A DNA stretch of 64,000 nucleotides, taken from positions 24,103 through 88,102 of the forward strand of contig NZ_JALEGT010000051.1 of assembly GCF_022763305.1 (NCBI RefSeq). Direction: 5' to 3'. Of the stretch, positions 1 to 9,001 are shown one piece after another. Numbering within the stretch: the stretch's first letter is position 1; every line of letters begins with the position of its first letter. The notes beneath the pieces are model-generated. The model saw only the letters and a list, made by a program, of their open reading frames with translations, did no database searches and was not told the origin of the DNA. The stretch is from Marivita sp. Lineage in GTDB: Bacteria > Pseudomonadota > Alphaproteobacteria > Rhodobacterales > Rhodobacteraceae. The position numbers and the translations under genes were made by a program.

Positions 1-1205
1 ATCTGGTCGACGTAATGCTTCACGTTCTTGGCGTGGGACGGCATGATCATCTTCATGAAGTCCTTGGCGATGCGGTACCCGCGTTCGCCTTCCACCAGAA
101 CCTCGTCGATGTCGCGGTTATAGAGATCGCGGATCGACCGTTTGATCAGGTCGCCCTCTTCATAGATCTTCGCCGGCGCGATGGATTTCAGCGTCAGTTC
201 GCGAATCTGCTCCCACAGGCGCTGAAGATACTCGTAGTCGCGCTTGATCTCGGTCTTGGTGCGCTTGGCACCCGCCGTGCGGATGATAAGACCTGCGCCC
301 TTGGGCACGTCGATCTCGTTTGCGATCTCTTTCAGCTTCTTGCGGTCGGGCGCGTTGGTGATCTTGCGGCTGATGCCACCACCGCGCGCGGTGTTCGGCA
401 TGAGCACGCAATAGCGGCCTGCCAGCGACAGATAGGTGGTCAGCGCCGCGCCCTTGTTGCCGCGTTCTTCCTTGACGACCTGCACCAGAAGGATCTGGCG
501 CACCTTGATCACTTCCTGGATCTTGTAGCGCTTGGGACGCGGCTTGCGACGCGGGCGGATGTCTTCGTGGGTGTCGTCATCGGCCACGGACTCGATGGTC
601 TCGTCCCGATCCGCAGGCTCGGATTTGCCGTCTTCGTCGTCCTCGTCAAGCAGCGCGGCCGGTTCCGCCGCATCACCGTCCTCGGGTTCCTCGACCGGAG
701 TTTCGGCGACCGTCTCCATCGGCGACAGGCCTTCGGTGTCGTCATCGTCCTCGTCGCTGAGGTCGATGGTCTCCATCCCCGAAATGTCGTCCGACACGTC
801 CTTGGTGGCGACGGCATCATCGCCTTCGGCCTTGGCGGCACGCGACCGGTTTCGGCCCCGCCCCCGGCGCGATTTGGGCTTTTCGTCCTCATCCTCGCGG
901 CGCGCCTGGCTTTCGGCATAGGCACGCTCTTCTTCCATCAGCGCTTCGCGATCCGCGACCGGGATCTGGTAATAATCCGGGTGGATTTCCGAAAACGCGA
1001 GGAAGCCGTGGCGGTTGCCGCCGTAATCGACGAAGGCCGCCTGCAGCGACGGCTCGACCCGTGTTACTTTTGCGAGGTAGATGTTGCCAGCGAGCTGGCG
1101 CTTGTTTTCGGATTCAAAATCGAATTCCTCGACCTTGTTTCCATCGACCACCACAACGCGGGTTTCCTCCGCGTGGGTGGCATCGATAAGCATTTTCTTG
1201 GGCAT
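1..1205 (-). CDS. rne: Ribonuclease E (N-terminal part; gene runs off the left edge)
   Basis: Minus-strand frame read by hand: MPKKMLIDATHAEETRVVVVDGNKVEEFDFESENKRQLAGNIYLAKVTRVEPSLQAAFVDYGGNRHGFLAFSEIHPDYYQ..., then an acidic insert, then ...RGGGISRKITNAPDRKKLKEIA...; typical alphaproteobacterial RNase E S1 region with insert. No stop inside the window. Confidence 0.95.
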   Translation of the reverse strand, partial: MPKKMLIDATHAEETRVVVVDGNKVEEFDFESENKRQLAGNIYLAKVTRVEPSLQAAFVDYGGNRHGFLAFSEIHPDYYQIPVADREALMEEERAYAESQARREDEDEKPKSRRGRGRNRSRAAKAEGDDAVATKDVSDDISGMETIDLSDEDDDDTEGLSPMETVAETPVEEPEDGDAAEPAALLDEDDEDGKSEPADRDETIESVADDDTHEDIRPRRKPRPKRYKIQEVIKVRQILLVQVVKEERGNKGAALTTYLSLAGRYCVLMPNTARGGGISRKITNAPDRKKLKEIANEIDVPKGAGLIIRTAGAKRTKTEIKRDYEYLQRLWEQIRELTLKSIAPAKIYEEGDLIKRSIRDLYNRDIDEVLVEGERGYRIAKDFMKMIMPSHAKNVKHYVDQ

Positions 1206-1650
1206 ATATTCCGTGCGCACAACCGCCGCCGCCCCCTCTTGTCAGGAAGGAGCCGGGATCGGATGTGTCTTGTCATGGCGAGTGCGTGCGCAGCGGCTGG
1301 CCGGGACGAACAGTCCCGTTGCTCTGGCCTCATGTCCTGCGCGCGTTTCATCGCGTTTCTTCTCCGACGCATGTCACAACAGTGACTGCATCCGTTACGA
1401 ACCTGATGTTCGGAAAACCTCAGGTGTTTGTAGAAGGCCTTGCGGGCCATACCAGCGTGCTCTGAACTCAGGACGTTTTGCCGACGCTCAGAGCAGCGAA
1501 ACTCTTTTGCCCGCACACCGCGAAACGGAGTGGGCTAACGAGTACAATAACGGCAGAGATGTCGATTGCACAATGGGCAATCTCACCTTTTCTGCATATG
1601 TCCCTCATCTTATCCTGACACAACATCACCCTGACGCCGGAAACACCCAC

Positions 1651-2118
1651 ATGAGCAAAAGCCTCGCGCGTGTGCGCACCGCCCTCGAAACACTCGGTTT
1701 GCCTGCGGACATTCGCGATGTCGGACAGGCCCGCACCGCTCAGGAGGCGGCTGACAGCGTGGGCTGCGCGCTGGACCAGATCGCCAAGTCCATCATCTTT
1801 CGCGCGGAAACCAGCGGCGATGCGGTGCTCTTTCTGACGGCGGGCGGCAATCGTGTCGATTCGGAAAAGGCGTCTGCCTGCGCTGGGGAACCTCTGGGCA
1901 AGGCGGATGCAAACCTGATCCGCGCGCAGACAGGCTTTGCCATTGGCGGCGTGTCCCCGGTCGGACACCTCAATCCGATCCGGGCCTGGCTTGACCCACG
2001 GCTCCTCGACTTCGACGTGATCTGGGCCGCAGCAGGCACGCCACGGCACGTCTTCCCGCTTGACCCAACCCTGCTTCCAAAAATCTGTAACGCGCAAATA
2101 TCTGATTTCACTTCGTAA
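1651..2118 (+). CDS. YbaK/prolyl-tRNA deacylase-like (aminoacyl-tRNA editing domain) protein
   Basis: MSKSLARVRTALETLGLPADIRDVGQARTAQEAADSVGCALDQIAKSIIFRA...; the longer ORF at 1081 includes non-coding 5' sequence. Confidence 0.85.
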   Translation: MSKSLARVRTALETLGLPADIRDVGQARTAQEAADSVGCALDQIAKSIIFRAETSGDAVLFLTAGGNRVDSEKASACAGEPLGKADANLIRAQTGFAIGGVSPVGHLNPIRAWLDPRLLDFDVIWAAAGTPRHVFPLDPTLLPKICNAQISDFTS

Positions 2119-2126
2119 AATAAGTA

Positions 2127-2204
2127 AATGTAAAAAACATTCACATAAGCCCTTGCAAAGGCAGGGACCAACTCCGATCTGTTCAATGTGAAAGACATTC
2201 ACAT
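2127..2204. promoter_or_regulatory. Two copies of a 20-bp dyad motif AATGTRAAARACATTCACAT upstream of the DUF2852 gene
   Basis: AATGTAAAAAACATTCACAT (2127-2146) and AATGTGAAAGACATTCACAT (2185-2204); both carry a perfect AATGT-N5-ACATT inverted repeat. Confidence 0.7.
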
Positions 2205-2226
2205 CACGCAAACAACGGAGTTGACA

Positions 2227-2646
2227 ATGAGTACGATCGCCGCCCCCGCATCTCTTCCGGCCCGCATGGGTTGGTTTTCCCGCGCCGAGGCGTGGCTGGA
2301 CAACAAGGGCAAAGGTGCCTGGATCGCCGCAATGGTCCTTGGATTCATCTTCTTCTGGCCCGTCGGCCTCGCCCTTCTTGCCTACATGATCTGGAGCAAA
2401 CGCATGTTCAATTCATCCTGCAGCAGCCGTCGCATGTCCCCGAAATTCACCGCGATGCGGTCCTCCGGGAACAGCGCCTTTGACGCCTACAAGAACGAAA
2501 CCCTGCGCCGCCTCGAAGAGGAGCAGGAAAACTTCGAAGCCTTCCTGAAGCGCCTTCGCGAAGCCAAGGACAAGGCCGAGTTCGACCAGTTCATGGAAGA
2601 CCGCGCCAAAGCCGCCAAGGAAAGCCGCGAAACCGAGGACGCCTGA
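2227..2646 (+). CDS. DUF2852 family membrane protein
   Basis: MSTIAAPASLPARMGWFSRAEAWLDNKGKGAWIAAMVLGFIFFWPVGLALLAYMIWSKRMF...; coiled-coil acidic C-terminus. Confidence 0.8.
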   Translation: MSTIAAPASLPARMGWFSRAEAWLDNKGKGAWIAAMVLGFIFFWPVGLALLAYMIWSKRMFNSSCSSRRMSPKFTAMRSSGNSAFDAYKNETLRRLEEEQENFEAFLKRLREAKDKAEFDQFMEDRAKAAKESRETEDA

Positions 2647-2718
2647 TCCTTGCACCCTGTCCAGGTGGCCCCATATCGGGGCCACACCCTTCGCCCAGTG
2701 AAAGACCCGTTCCCGACG

Positions 2719-3168
2719 ATGTACGCAACAGACACCTATCCCAACCTGCCGGACCCGATGGTTCAGCCCGAATTCTATGACAGCGTCACGATCAAGCGCG
2801 GTCTGGCCTGGCTGATCGACGCGGTCCTGATCGCGGCGCTGCTGGTGCCCGTGGTCGTGATGACAGCCTTTATCGGCCTGTTCTTCCTGCCGTTCCTGTT
2901 CTTCGTCACCGGTTTCATCTACCGCGTGGCCACGATCACCGGCCGGTCCGCCACATGGGGCATGCGTCTCATGTCCATCGAATTCCGCGACAGCCGCGGC
3001 GAGCATTTCGACTTCAGCCAGGCGTTCATGCACACGCTGGGCTACACCGTGTCGATGGCCATCTTTCCGCTGCAACTGATCTCCATCGCGATGATGTTTC
3101 TCACCGAACGCGGTCAGGGTCTGACCGACATGGTGCTGGGGACCGTGGCGATCAACCGTCGCCTCTGA
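2719..3168 (+). CDS. RDD family membrane protein
   Basis: ...KRGLAWLIDAVLIAALLVPVVV...GRSATWGMRLMSIEFRDSRGE...GQGLTDMVLGTVAINRRL, RDD-domain signature. Confidence 0.85.
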   Translation: MYATDTYPNLPDPMVQPEFYDSVTIKRGLAWLIDAVLIAALLVPVVVMTAFIGLFFLPFLFFVTGFIYRVATITGRSATWGMRLMSIEFRDSRGEHFDFSQAFMHTLGYTVSMAIFPLQLISIAMMFLTERGQGLTDMVLGTVAINRRL

Positions 3169-3209
3169 ACCGCAGGGTGCGTGATGCCACGCACCCCGCA
3201 CCAAACCAA

Positions 3210-3345
3210 TTGACAGACTCACCGCATTTCGCCATCCAACGCACAGATGTGCCGACGATGGCGTCGTCGGAGCAAGACCCACATCAAGCTTTCCCCAAGA
3301 AAGCGTATCGTCCTGAACGCCCGGATGTGATGCCGGGCGTTTTGC
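3210..3345 (+). promoter_or_regulatory. Candidate structured leader or small RNA ending in an intrinsic terminator, upstream of the creatinase gene
   Basis: TTGACA at 3210-3215 (weak -10); hairpins CCGACGA-TGGCG-TCGTCGG (3252-3270), GCTTTC-CCCAA-GAAAGC (about 3288-3304) and AACGCCCGG-N8-CCGGGCGTT followed by TT (3316-3343). Confidence 0.45.
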
Positions 3346-3377
3346 ATGAGTCCCGGCAGATGCTCGGAGACTTGACT

Positions 3378-4595
3378 ATGTTCGATACCCCCAACCGTCC
3401 CCAGACCTTCACCTGCCACAATGGCGACAAGGCTCCTCTGCCCTTTGCGCAGGCCGAATATGACCAGCGCATCGCGGGCCTGCGCGCGATCATGGCCAGC
3501 CATGATCTGGATGCGGTGCTGCTCACCTCGATGCAGAACATCGCCTATTACTCCGGCTTTCTCTACTGCAGCTTCGGCCGCCCCTACGGCCTTGTCGTGA
3601 CCCATGACACCTGCACGACCGTCAGCGCCAATATCGACGGCGGCCAGCCGTGGCGGCGCGCGCATTGCGACAACGTCATCTACACCGATTGGGAGCGCAA
3701 CAATTACTGGCGCGCCGTCGCGGCGCTGGTCGGCACAGGCCGTCGCATCGGTGTCGAGGGCGACCACCTGACCCTCGCCGCCCGCGCCACGCTGGATGCG
3801 TTCCTGAACACCCCCGAGGTGATCGACATCGCCCCCGACACGATGCGCTCGCGCATGGTCAAATCGCCTGCCGAAATCGCCCTCATCACCGAAGGCGCGC
3901 GCGTGGCCGATGTGGGCGGCTACGCCATCCGCGATGCCATCCGGGCCGGTGCGCGCGAGATCGACATCGCCATGGCAGGCCGTGACGCAATGGAGCTTGA
4001 GATCGCCCGCAGCTTCCCCGACAGCGAGATGCGCGACACATGGGTCTGGTTCCAGTCCGGCCTCAACACCGACGGCGCGCACAATCCGGTGACGATGCGG
4101 CAGCTTCGATACGGCGACATCCTGAGCCTCAACACTTTCCCGATGATCTCGGCCTATTACACGGCGCTGGAACGCACGCTGTTCCTCGGCGAGCCGGATG
4201 CGGAAAGCCTCCGCATCTGGAACGCCAATGTCGCCGCCCATGAACTCGGCCTCAGCCTGATAAAGCCGGGCATTTCCTGCGCCCAGATCTGCGACGAGAT
4301 CAACCGCTTGTTTGCACAGGAAAACCTGCTGCAATACCGCTCGTTCGGCTATGGCCATTCCTTCGGCATCCTGAGCCACTACTATGGCCGCGAAGCCGGT
4401 CTGGAACTGCGCGAAGACATCGACACGGAGCTGGAGCCGGGCATGGTCGTCTCCATCGAACCGATGCTCTGGATTCCCGAAGGCACGGCTGGGGCCGGTG
4501 GCTACCGCGAGCATGACATCCTTGTCGTTACCGAGGATGGCGCCACCAACATCACCGGCTTCCCCTACGGACCGGAGCACAACGTCATTGGTTGA
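3378..4595 (+). CDS. Creatinase (creatine amidinohydrolase, M24 fold)
   Basis: NIAYYSGFLYCSFGRPYGLVVT...SANIDGGQPWRR...DTWVWFQSGLNTDGAHNPVT...YRSFGYGHSFGILSHYYGREAGLELREDIDTELEPGMVVSIEPM...; matches remembered Pseudomonas creatinase motifs closely. Confidence 0.9.
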   Translation: MFDTPNRPQTFTCHNGDKAPLPFAQAEYDQRIAGLRAIMASHDLDAVLLTSMQNIAYYSGFLYCSFGRPYGLVVTHDTCTTVSANIDGGQPWRRAHCDNVIYTDWERNNYWRAVAALVGTGRRIGVEGDHLTLAARATLDAFLNTPEVIDIAPDTMRSRMVKSPAEIALITEGARVADVGGYAIRDAIRAGAREIDIAMAGRDAMELEIARSFPDSEMRDTWVWFQSGLNTDGAHNPVTMRQLRYGDILSLNTFPMISAYYTALERTLFLGEPDAESLRIWNANVAAHELGLSLIKPGISCAQICDEINRLFAQENLLQYRSFGYGHSFGILSHYYGREAGLELREDIDTELEPGMVVSIEPMLWIPEGTAGAGGYREHDILVVTEDGATNITGFPYGPEHNVIG

Positions 4596-4608
4596 ATACA
4601 GAGTGCTA

Positions 4609-4683
4609 GCGTTCGCCCGGGTGGGCGCGGAACGCGCCCGCCATGAGGCGGGCGGACGCGTTGCCACCGCATTCGCGGCGGCA
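4609..4683. repeat. Array of three adjacent hairpins
   Basis: GCGTTCGCCC-GGGT-GGGC(gcg)GAACGC (4609-4635); CGCCCGCC-ATGA-GGCGGGCG (4635-4654); TGCCaCCGC-ATTC-GCGGcGGCA (4662-4683). Confidence 0.75.
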
Positions 4684-4721
4684 GGGCGCTCTATTCGAAA
4701 GTCTTTAGCAGTGTCAGCAGA

Positions 4722-4964
4722 TCACCCGGCCCTGCCGGGTGGTGATGCTCCATCCCGATACCACGCCAGCACATAGACCCGGATCGCCGAGGCCAATCCC
4801 ACCTCGATATCCCGCGCCTCGTCGATCTCGGCCGCCAGCGCGTTGATCGGCATGTCCCGCGCCTCGGCAATGTCGCGAAACGCGCGCCAGAACGCATCCT
4901 CCAGCGACACGCTGGTGCGATGCCCCCGCAGGGTCAGCGACCGTTTCACCGGCCGTCCGCTCAT
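4722..4964 (-). CDS. Ribbon-helix-helix domain protein
   Basis: MSGRPVKRSLTLRGHRTSVSLEDAFWRAFRDIAEARDMPINALAAEIDEARD...; RHH_4-like. Confidence 0.75.
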   Translation of the reverse strand: MSGRPVKRSLTLRGHRTSVSLEDAFWRAFRDIAEARDMPINALAAEIDEARDIEVGLASAIRVYVLAWYRDGASPPGRAG

Positions 4965-5134
4965 GTCGTGGATTTGCCGTCCAGATCGCGCCTCGCCTTT
5001 TCGGCCTGCGCTTTCTCCAACGCCTTCTGCGCCTTGGTCCGTCCGAACTTCACCGCATTCTCATCCGCCTTGGCGCGCTTTTCGGCGCGCGCCTTGGTCT
5101 TGCGGAACTGGTTGAGATTGGTGACGCTGCTCAT
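4961..5134 (-). CDS. DUF4169 family small protein
   Basis: MSSVTNLNQFRKTKARAEKRAKADENAVKFGRTKAQKALEKAQAEKARRDLDGKSTT; 4-nt overlap with the RHH gene. Confidence 0.75.
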   Translation of the reverse strand: MSSVTNLNQFRKTKARAEKRAKADENAVKFGRTKAQKALEKAQAEKARRDLDGKSTT

Positions 5135-5192
5135 GATGGCAAAGATGGCAGCACGGCCATTGGATTTCCAGCCCCTCCGATCAAACGCCGGA

Positions 5193-5960
5193 TCACGCGG
5201 GCTTGCGCAGGACCCAGACCTGCTCGCTCGGATAGGCCTTGGCCCAGTCGAGCGGGACAAAGGGCTGCGCCTGTGACGCCTCTTCGGGCGCATAGAGTTC
5301 GAGATAGTTCACGATCTCGAACCCGATCTCGCGAAAGAGCGCCATCCAGTCCGCCATCGTCAGATTGAACGTCACCCCACTTGGATCAATCTCGACCTCG
5401 GTCCAATCCCCGCCCCACATGCCACGATAGGGACGGTGCAATACCGCCTCGCAAGGGGCACCGTTCTGGGGCGTACAGATCAATGACAGCGGGTGATTGC
5501 CCAGAAACACCAGACCTCCGCCCGGCCGCAACAGTCTCCACGCTTCGCGCAACCAGATCCCGGGCCTGCACCAGATGGCAGCCCCGTATTCGGAAATCGC
5601 AAAATCGAAGGCCGCGTCGGGCAGCCCGGTGGCCTCGGCATCCGCTTCGAGAAAGGTGATTTCGGCCCCATGCTGCCCGGCCAACCGCCGCGCGGTCGCC
5701 AACTGTTCGGCCGACAGATCAAGCCCCGTCACACATGCGCCCCGCCGCGCCATCCAGCCCGAAACATAGCCCGTTCCACAGCCCAGCTCGACCGCGTCAC
5801 AGCCTGCAAGATCCGCGGGAAACAGACCCAGATCGGCCTCGGGCAACCCCCAGATGCCCCAATGCGGCGCGCCGGCCCAAAGCCGCTCGCCCAGAGCCAC
5901 CCAATTTTTGGCATCGGCGTTCCAGACGCCGCGATTGACGGAAATATAGTCTTTGGTCAT
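5193..5960 (-). CDS. Class I SAM-dependent methyltransferase
   Basis: ...CDAVELGCGTGYVSGWMARRGACVTGLDLSAEQLATARR..., methyltransferase motif I. Confidence 0.85.
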   Translation of the reverse strand: MTKDYISVNRGVWNADAKNWVALGERLWAGAPHWGIWGLPEADLGLFPADLAGCDAVELGCGTGYVSGWMARRGACVTGLDLSAEQLATARRLAGQHGAEITFLEADAEATGLPDAAFDFAISEYGAAIWCRPGIWLREAWRLLRPGGGLVFLGNHPLSLICTPQNGAPCEAVLHRPYRGMWGGDWTEVEIDPSGVTFNLTMADWMALFREIGFEIVNYLELYAPEEASQAQPFVPLDWAKAYPSEQVWVLRKPA

Positions 5961-6052
5961 GTCAAAAAATCACGTGGAACAAACGAAAGAGGGTGCCGGA
6001 CTATCCCGCGACAGCTCGCCATATCCTAGCAAAAACTCAGAGGTCAGCGCCA

Positions 6053-6143
6053 AGGCCCTTCGAAGGGCCTCAGCCACGCGATTTTGAAATCGCGTCCCAA
6101 GCGCGTTCGAACGCGCTTGGGTCAAGCCGTTTCGAAACGGCTT
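6053..6143. repeat. Array of four consecutive palindromes with TTCGAA-type centres
   Basis: AGGCCCTTCGAAGGGCCT (6053-6070, perfect 18 bp); ACGCGATTTTGAAATCGCGT (6076-6095, one central mismatch); CCCAAGCGCGTTCGAACGCGCTTGGG (6096-6121, perfect 26 bp); AAGCCGTTTCGAAACGGCTT (6124-6143, perfect 20 bp). Confidence 0.95.
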
Positions 6144-6149
6144 TCTGGC

Positions 6150-7547
<1,398 letters not shown>

Positions 7548-7622
7548 AGCCTCCTCGGTATGCAGTTGCATGCCGTTTAGACCCAAGCGCCTCCCGGAGC
7601 AATCGACAAACCGGCGCGGTGC

Positions 7623-8123
7623 CTATTTGCGGAACGTATCCAGACTGACCACGTCGGCATCCTTGCGCCCGGAAGCCGGCACCTCGGTCTCGCGCGCCTT
7701 GGGCCGATCCTTGGCCTCGCGCACGGGTCGCGGGGCCGGCACCAGCGCGCCGTCATCCGCGACTTCGCCTTCCATGCTTTCAAAACGCAGGCCGAATTCC
7801 ACCGAGGGATCGACGAAGGTCAGGATGGCATCGAACGGAATATACAGCCGCTCGGGCGCATCGCCGAAATTCAGCGTCACAGCAAAGCCGTCCTCGCCGA
7901 CGTCCAGATTGTCGAACCAATGCTGCATCACCACGGTCATCTCGCCGGGATAGCGATCCGACAGCCAATCGGCAATTTCCACATCCGGATGGGCGGTGTC
8001 GAAGGTGATGAAGAAGTGGTGATCGCCCGGCAGTCCGTCCCTCTCGACGTCCTCAAGAACGGTGCGGATCAAGCCGCGCATCGCCTGATGCATCAGGCTG
8101 CCATAATTGATGCCAGTCGTCAT
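7623..8123 (-). CDS. SspB-like ClpXP adaptor protein (alphaproteobacterial type)
   Basis: MTTGINYGSLMHQAMRGLIRTVLEDVERDGLPGDHHFFITFDTAHPDVEIADWLSDRYPGEMTVVMQHWFDNLDV...; acidic linker and C-terminal VVSLDTFRK. Confidence 0.88.
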   Translation of the reverse strand: MTTGINYGSLMHQAMRGLIRTVLEDVERDGLPGDHHFFITFDTAHPDVEIADWLSDRYPGEMTVVMQHWFDNLDVGEDGFAVTLNFGDAPERLYIPFDAILTFVDPSVEFGLRFESMEGEVADDGALVPAPRPVREAKDRPKARETEVPASGRKDADVVSLDTFRK

Positions 8124-8218
8124 CGCCGTTCTCTCCCGAGTCTGTCCCGATCATATTGCATAAAATCCAAAACGAAAGGCCACGCTTGACGCAAAGTCAC
8201 CAACGCGCCGGAAATTCG

Positions 8219-8866
8219 TCAGCCGAAGACCGAACTGATTTCGCGCAGGATCTTGCGGCGGATCGCACGGGCATAATCCCTGTGACCACGGGCCGTTTCG
8301 ACGAATCCATCGGCGGTGATGACATTGCGCAGGTAGAAATTGGTGATCGCCCGCCCCAGCCCTTCGATGGCCAGCCCGTTGACCGTGACCCCCGACCGTT
8401 CGGCGGCTCGGCGCATCTGTCGCACCTCCCCGCCCGCGTTGGGTGTGCCATCGCCCGACATGTCGATCACGCGCCGCGCACAGTCAGGGCCGCTGTCGAA
8501 ATGGCGCAACGCGTGCCGCATCGCTTCGGCGGGTGCCGTGTTCGACATGACAAAGGCACGCGGAAGCCGTTCGACAGCGGAGGCGAACAGCTGCACATGG
8601 CTGGGGCTGATCATCTGCGTCCAGTCAAGACTCACCTCCTGCGCATCGACGCCCGACCATTGAATGACGCTCAGCGCCACCTGATCGCGCACGAGAATCT
8701 CCGAGATCTCGGGATCGCGCAACGCGGCGGCCAGCCCGTCGATCTGCAGTCGGTACTCCCCCGGATCGACGGATTGCGACACGTCCATCGCCAGAATCAA
8801 TGCCGTTCGGCAGGCATGGGCCGGCTGCGCCAGACACAGACAGACAAGAAGACTTCGCCACATCAT
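8219..8866 (-). CDS. DUF1194 domain secreted protein (VWA-like)
   Basis: MMWRSLLVCLCLAQPAHACRTALILAMDVSQSVDPGEYRLQIDGLAAALRDPEI...VIDMSGDGTPNAGG... Confidence 0.85.
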   Translation of the reverse strand: MMWRSLLVCLCLAQPAHACRTALILAMDVSQSVDPGEYRLQIDGLAAALRDPEISEILVRDQVALSVIQWSGVDAQEVSLDWTQMISPSHVQLFASAVERLPRAFVMSNTAPAEAMRHALRHFDSGPDCARRVIDMSGDGTPNAGGEVRQMRRAAERSGVTVNGLAIEGLGRAITNFYLRNVITADGFVETARGHRDYARAIRRKILREISSVFG

Positions 8867-8921
8867 CGGGTCAAGTGACCCTGCCCACCCCGGCAAGGTC
8901 AAGGAAAAGACGCGTGATTGC

Positions 8922-8936
8922 CTTTGAGCCTCAAAG
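8922..8936. promoter_or_regulatory. 15-bp palindrome CTTTGAG-C-CTCAAAG in a divergent intergenic region
   Basis: Perfect symmetry around C8929, between the DUF1194 gene (-) and the alcohol dehydrogenase gene (+). Confidence 0.45.
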
Positions 8937-9001
8937 AATTTTCCCTTTGATCTTCGTTCAATGCCGGATTCATATGCGTCCCAAAGAGGGAGGAGACCAC
9001 C

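Noticed and set aside
1081-1650. N-terminal extension of the YbaK-family ORF
   Set aside because: Runs antisense through the rne start and leader; the domain begins at MSKSLARVRTAL (1651).
3378-4595. DMSP lyase DddP (also M24 fold, common in Roseobacters)
   Set aside because: Sequence matches creatinase motifs (YCSFGRPYGLVVT, SANIDGGQPWRR, FGYGHSFGILSHYYGREAGLELREDIDT), not the DddP motifs I remember.
3219-4667. 482-aa minus-strand ORF
   Set aside because: Antisense to creatinase; Arg/His/Gly-rich shadow frame.
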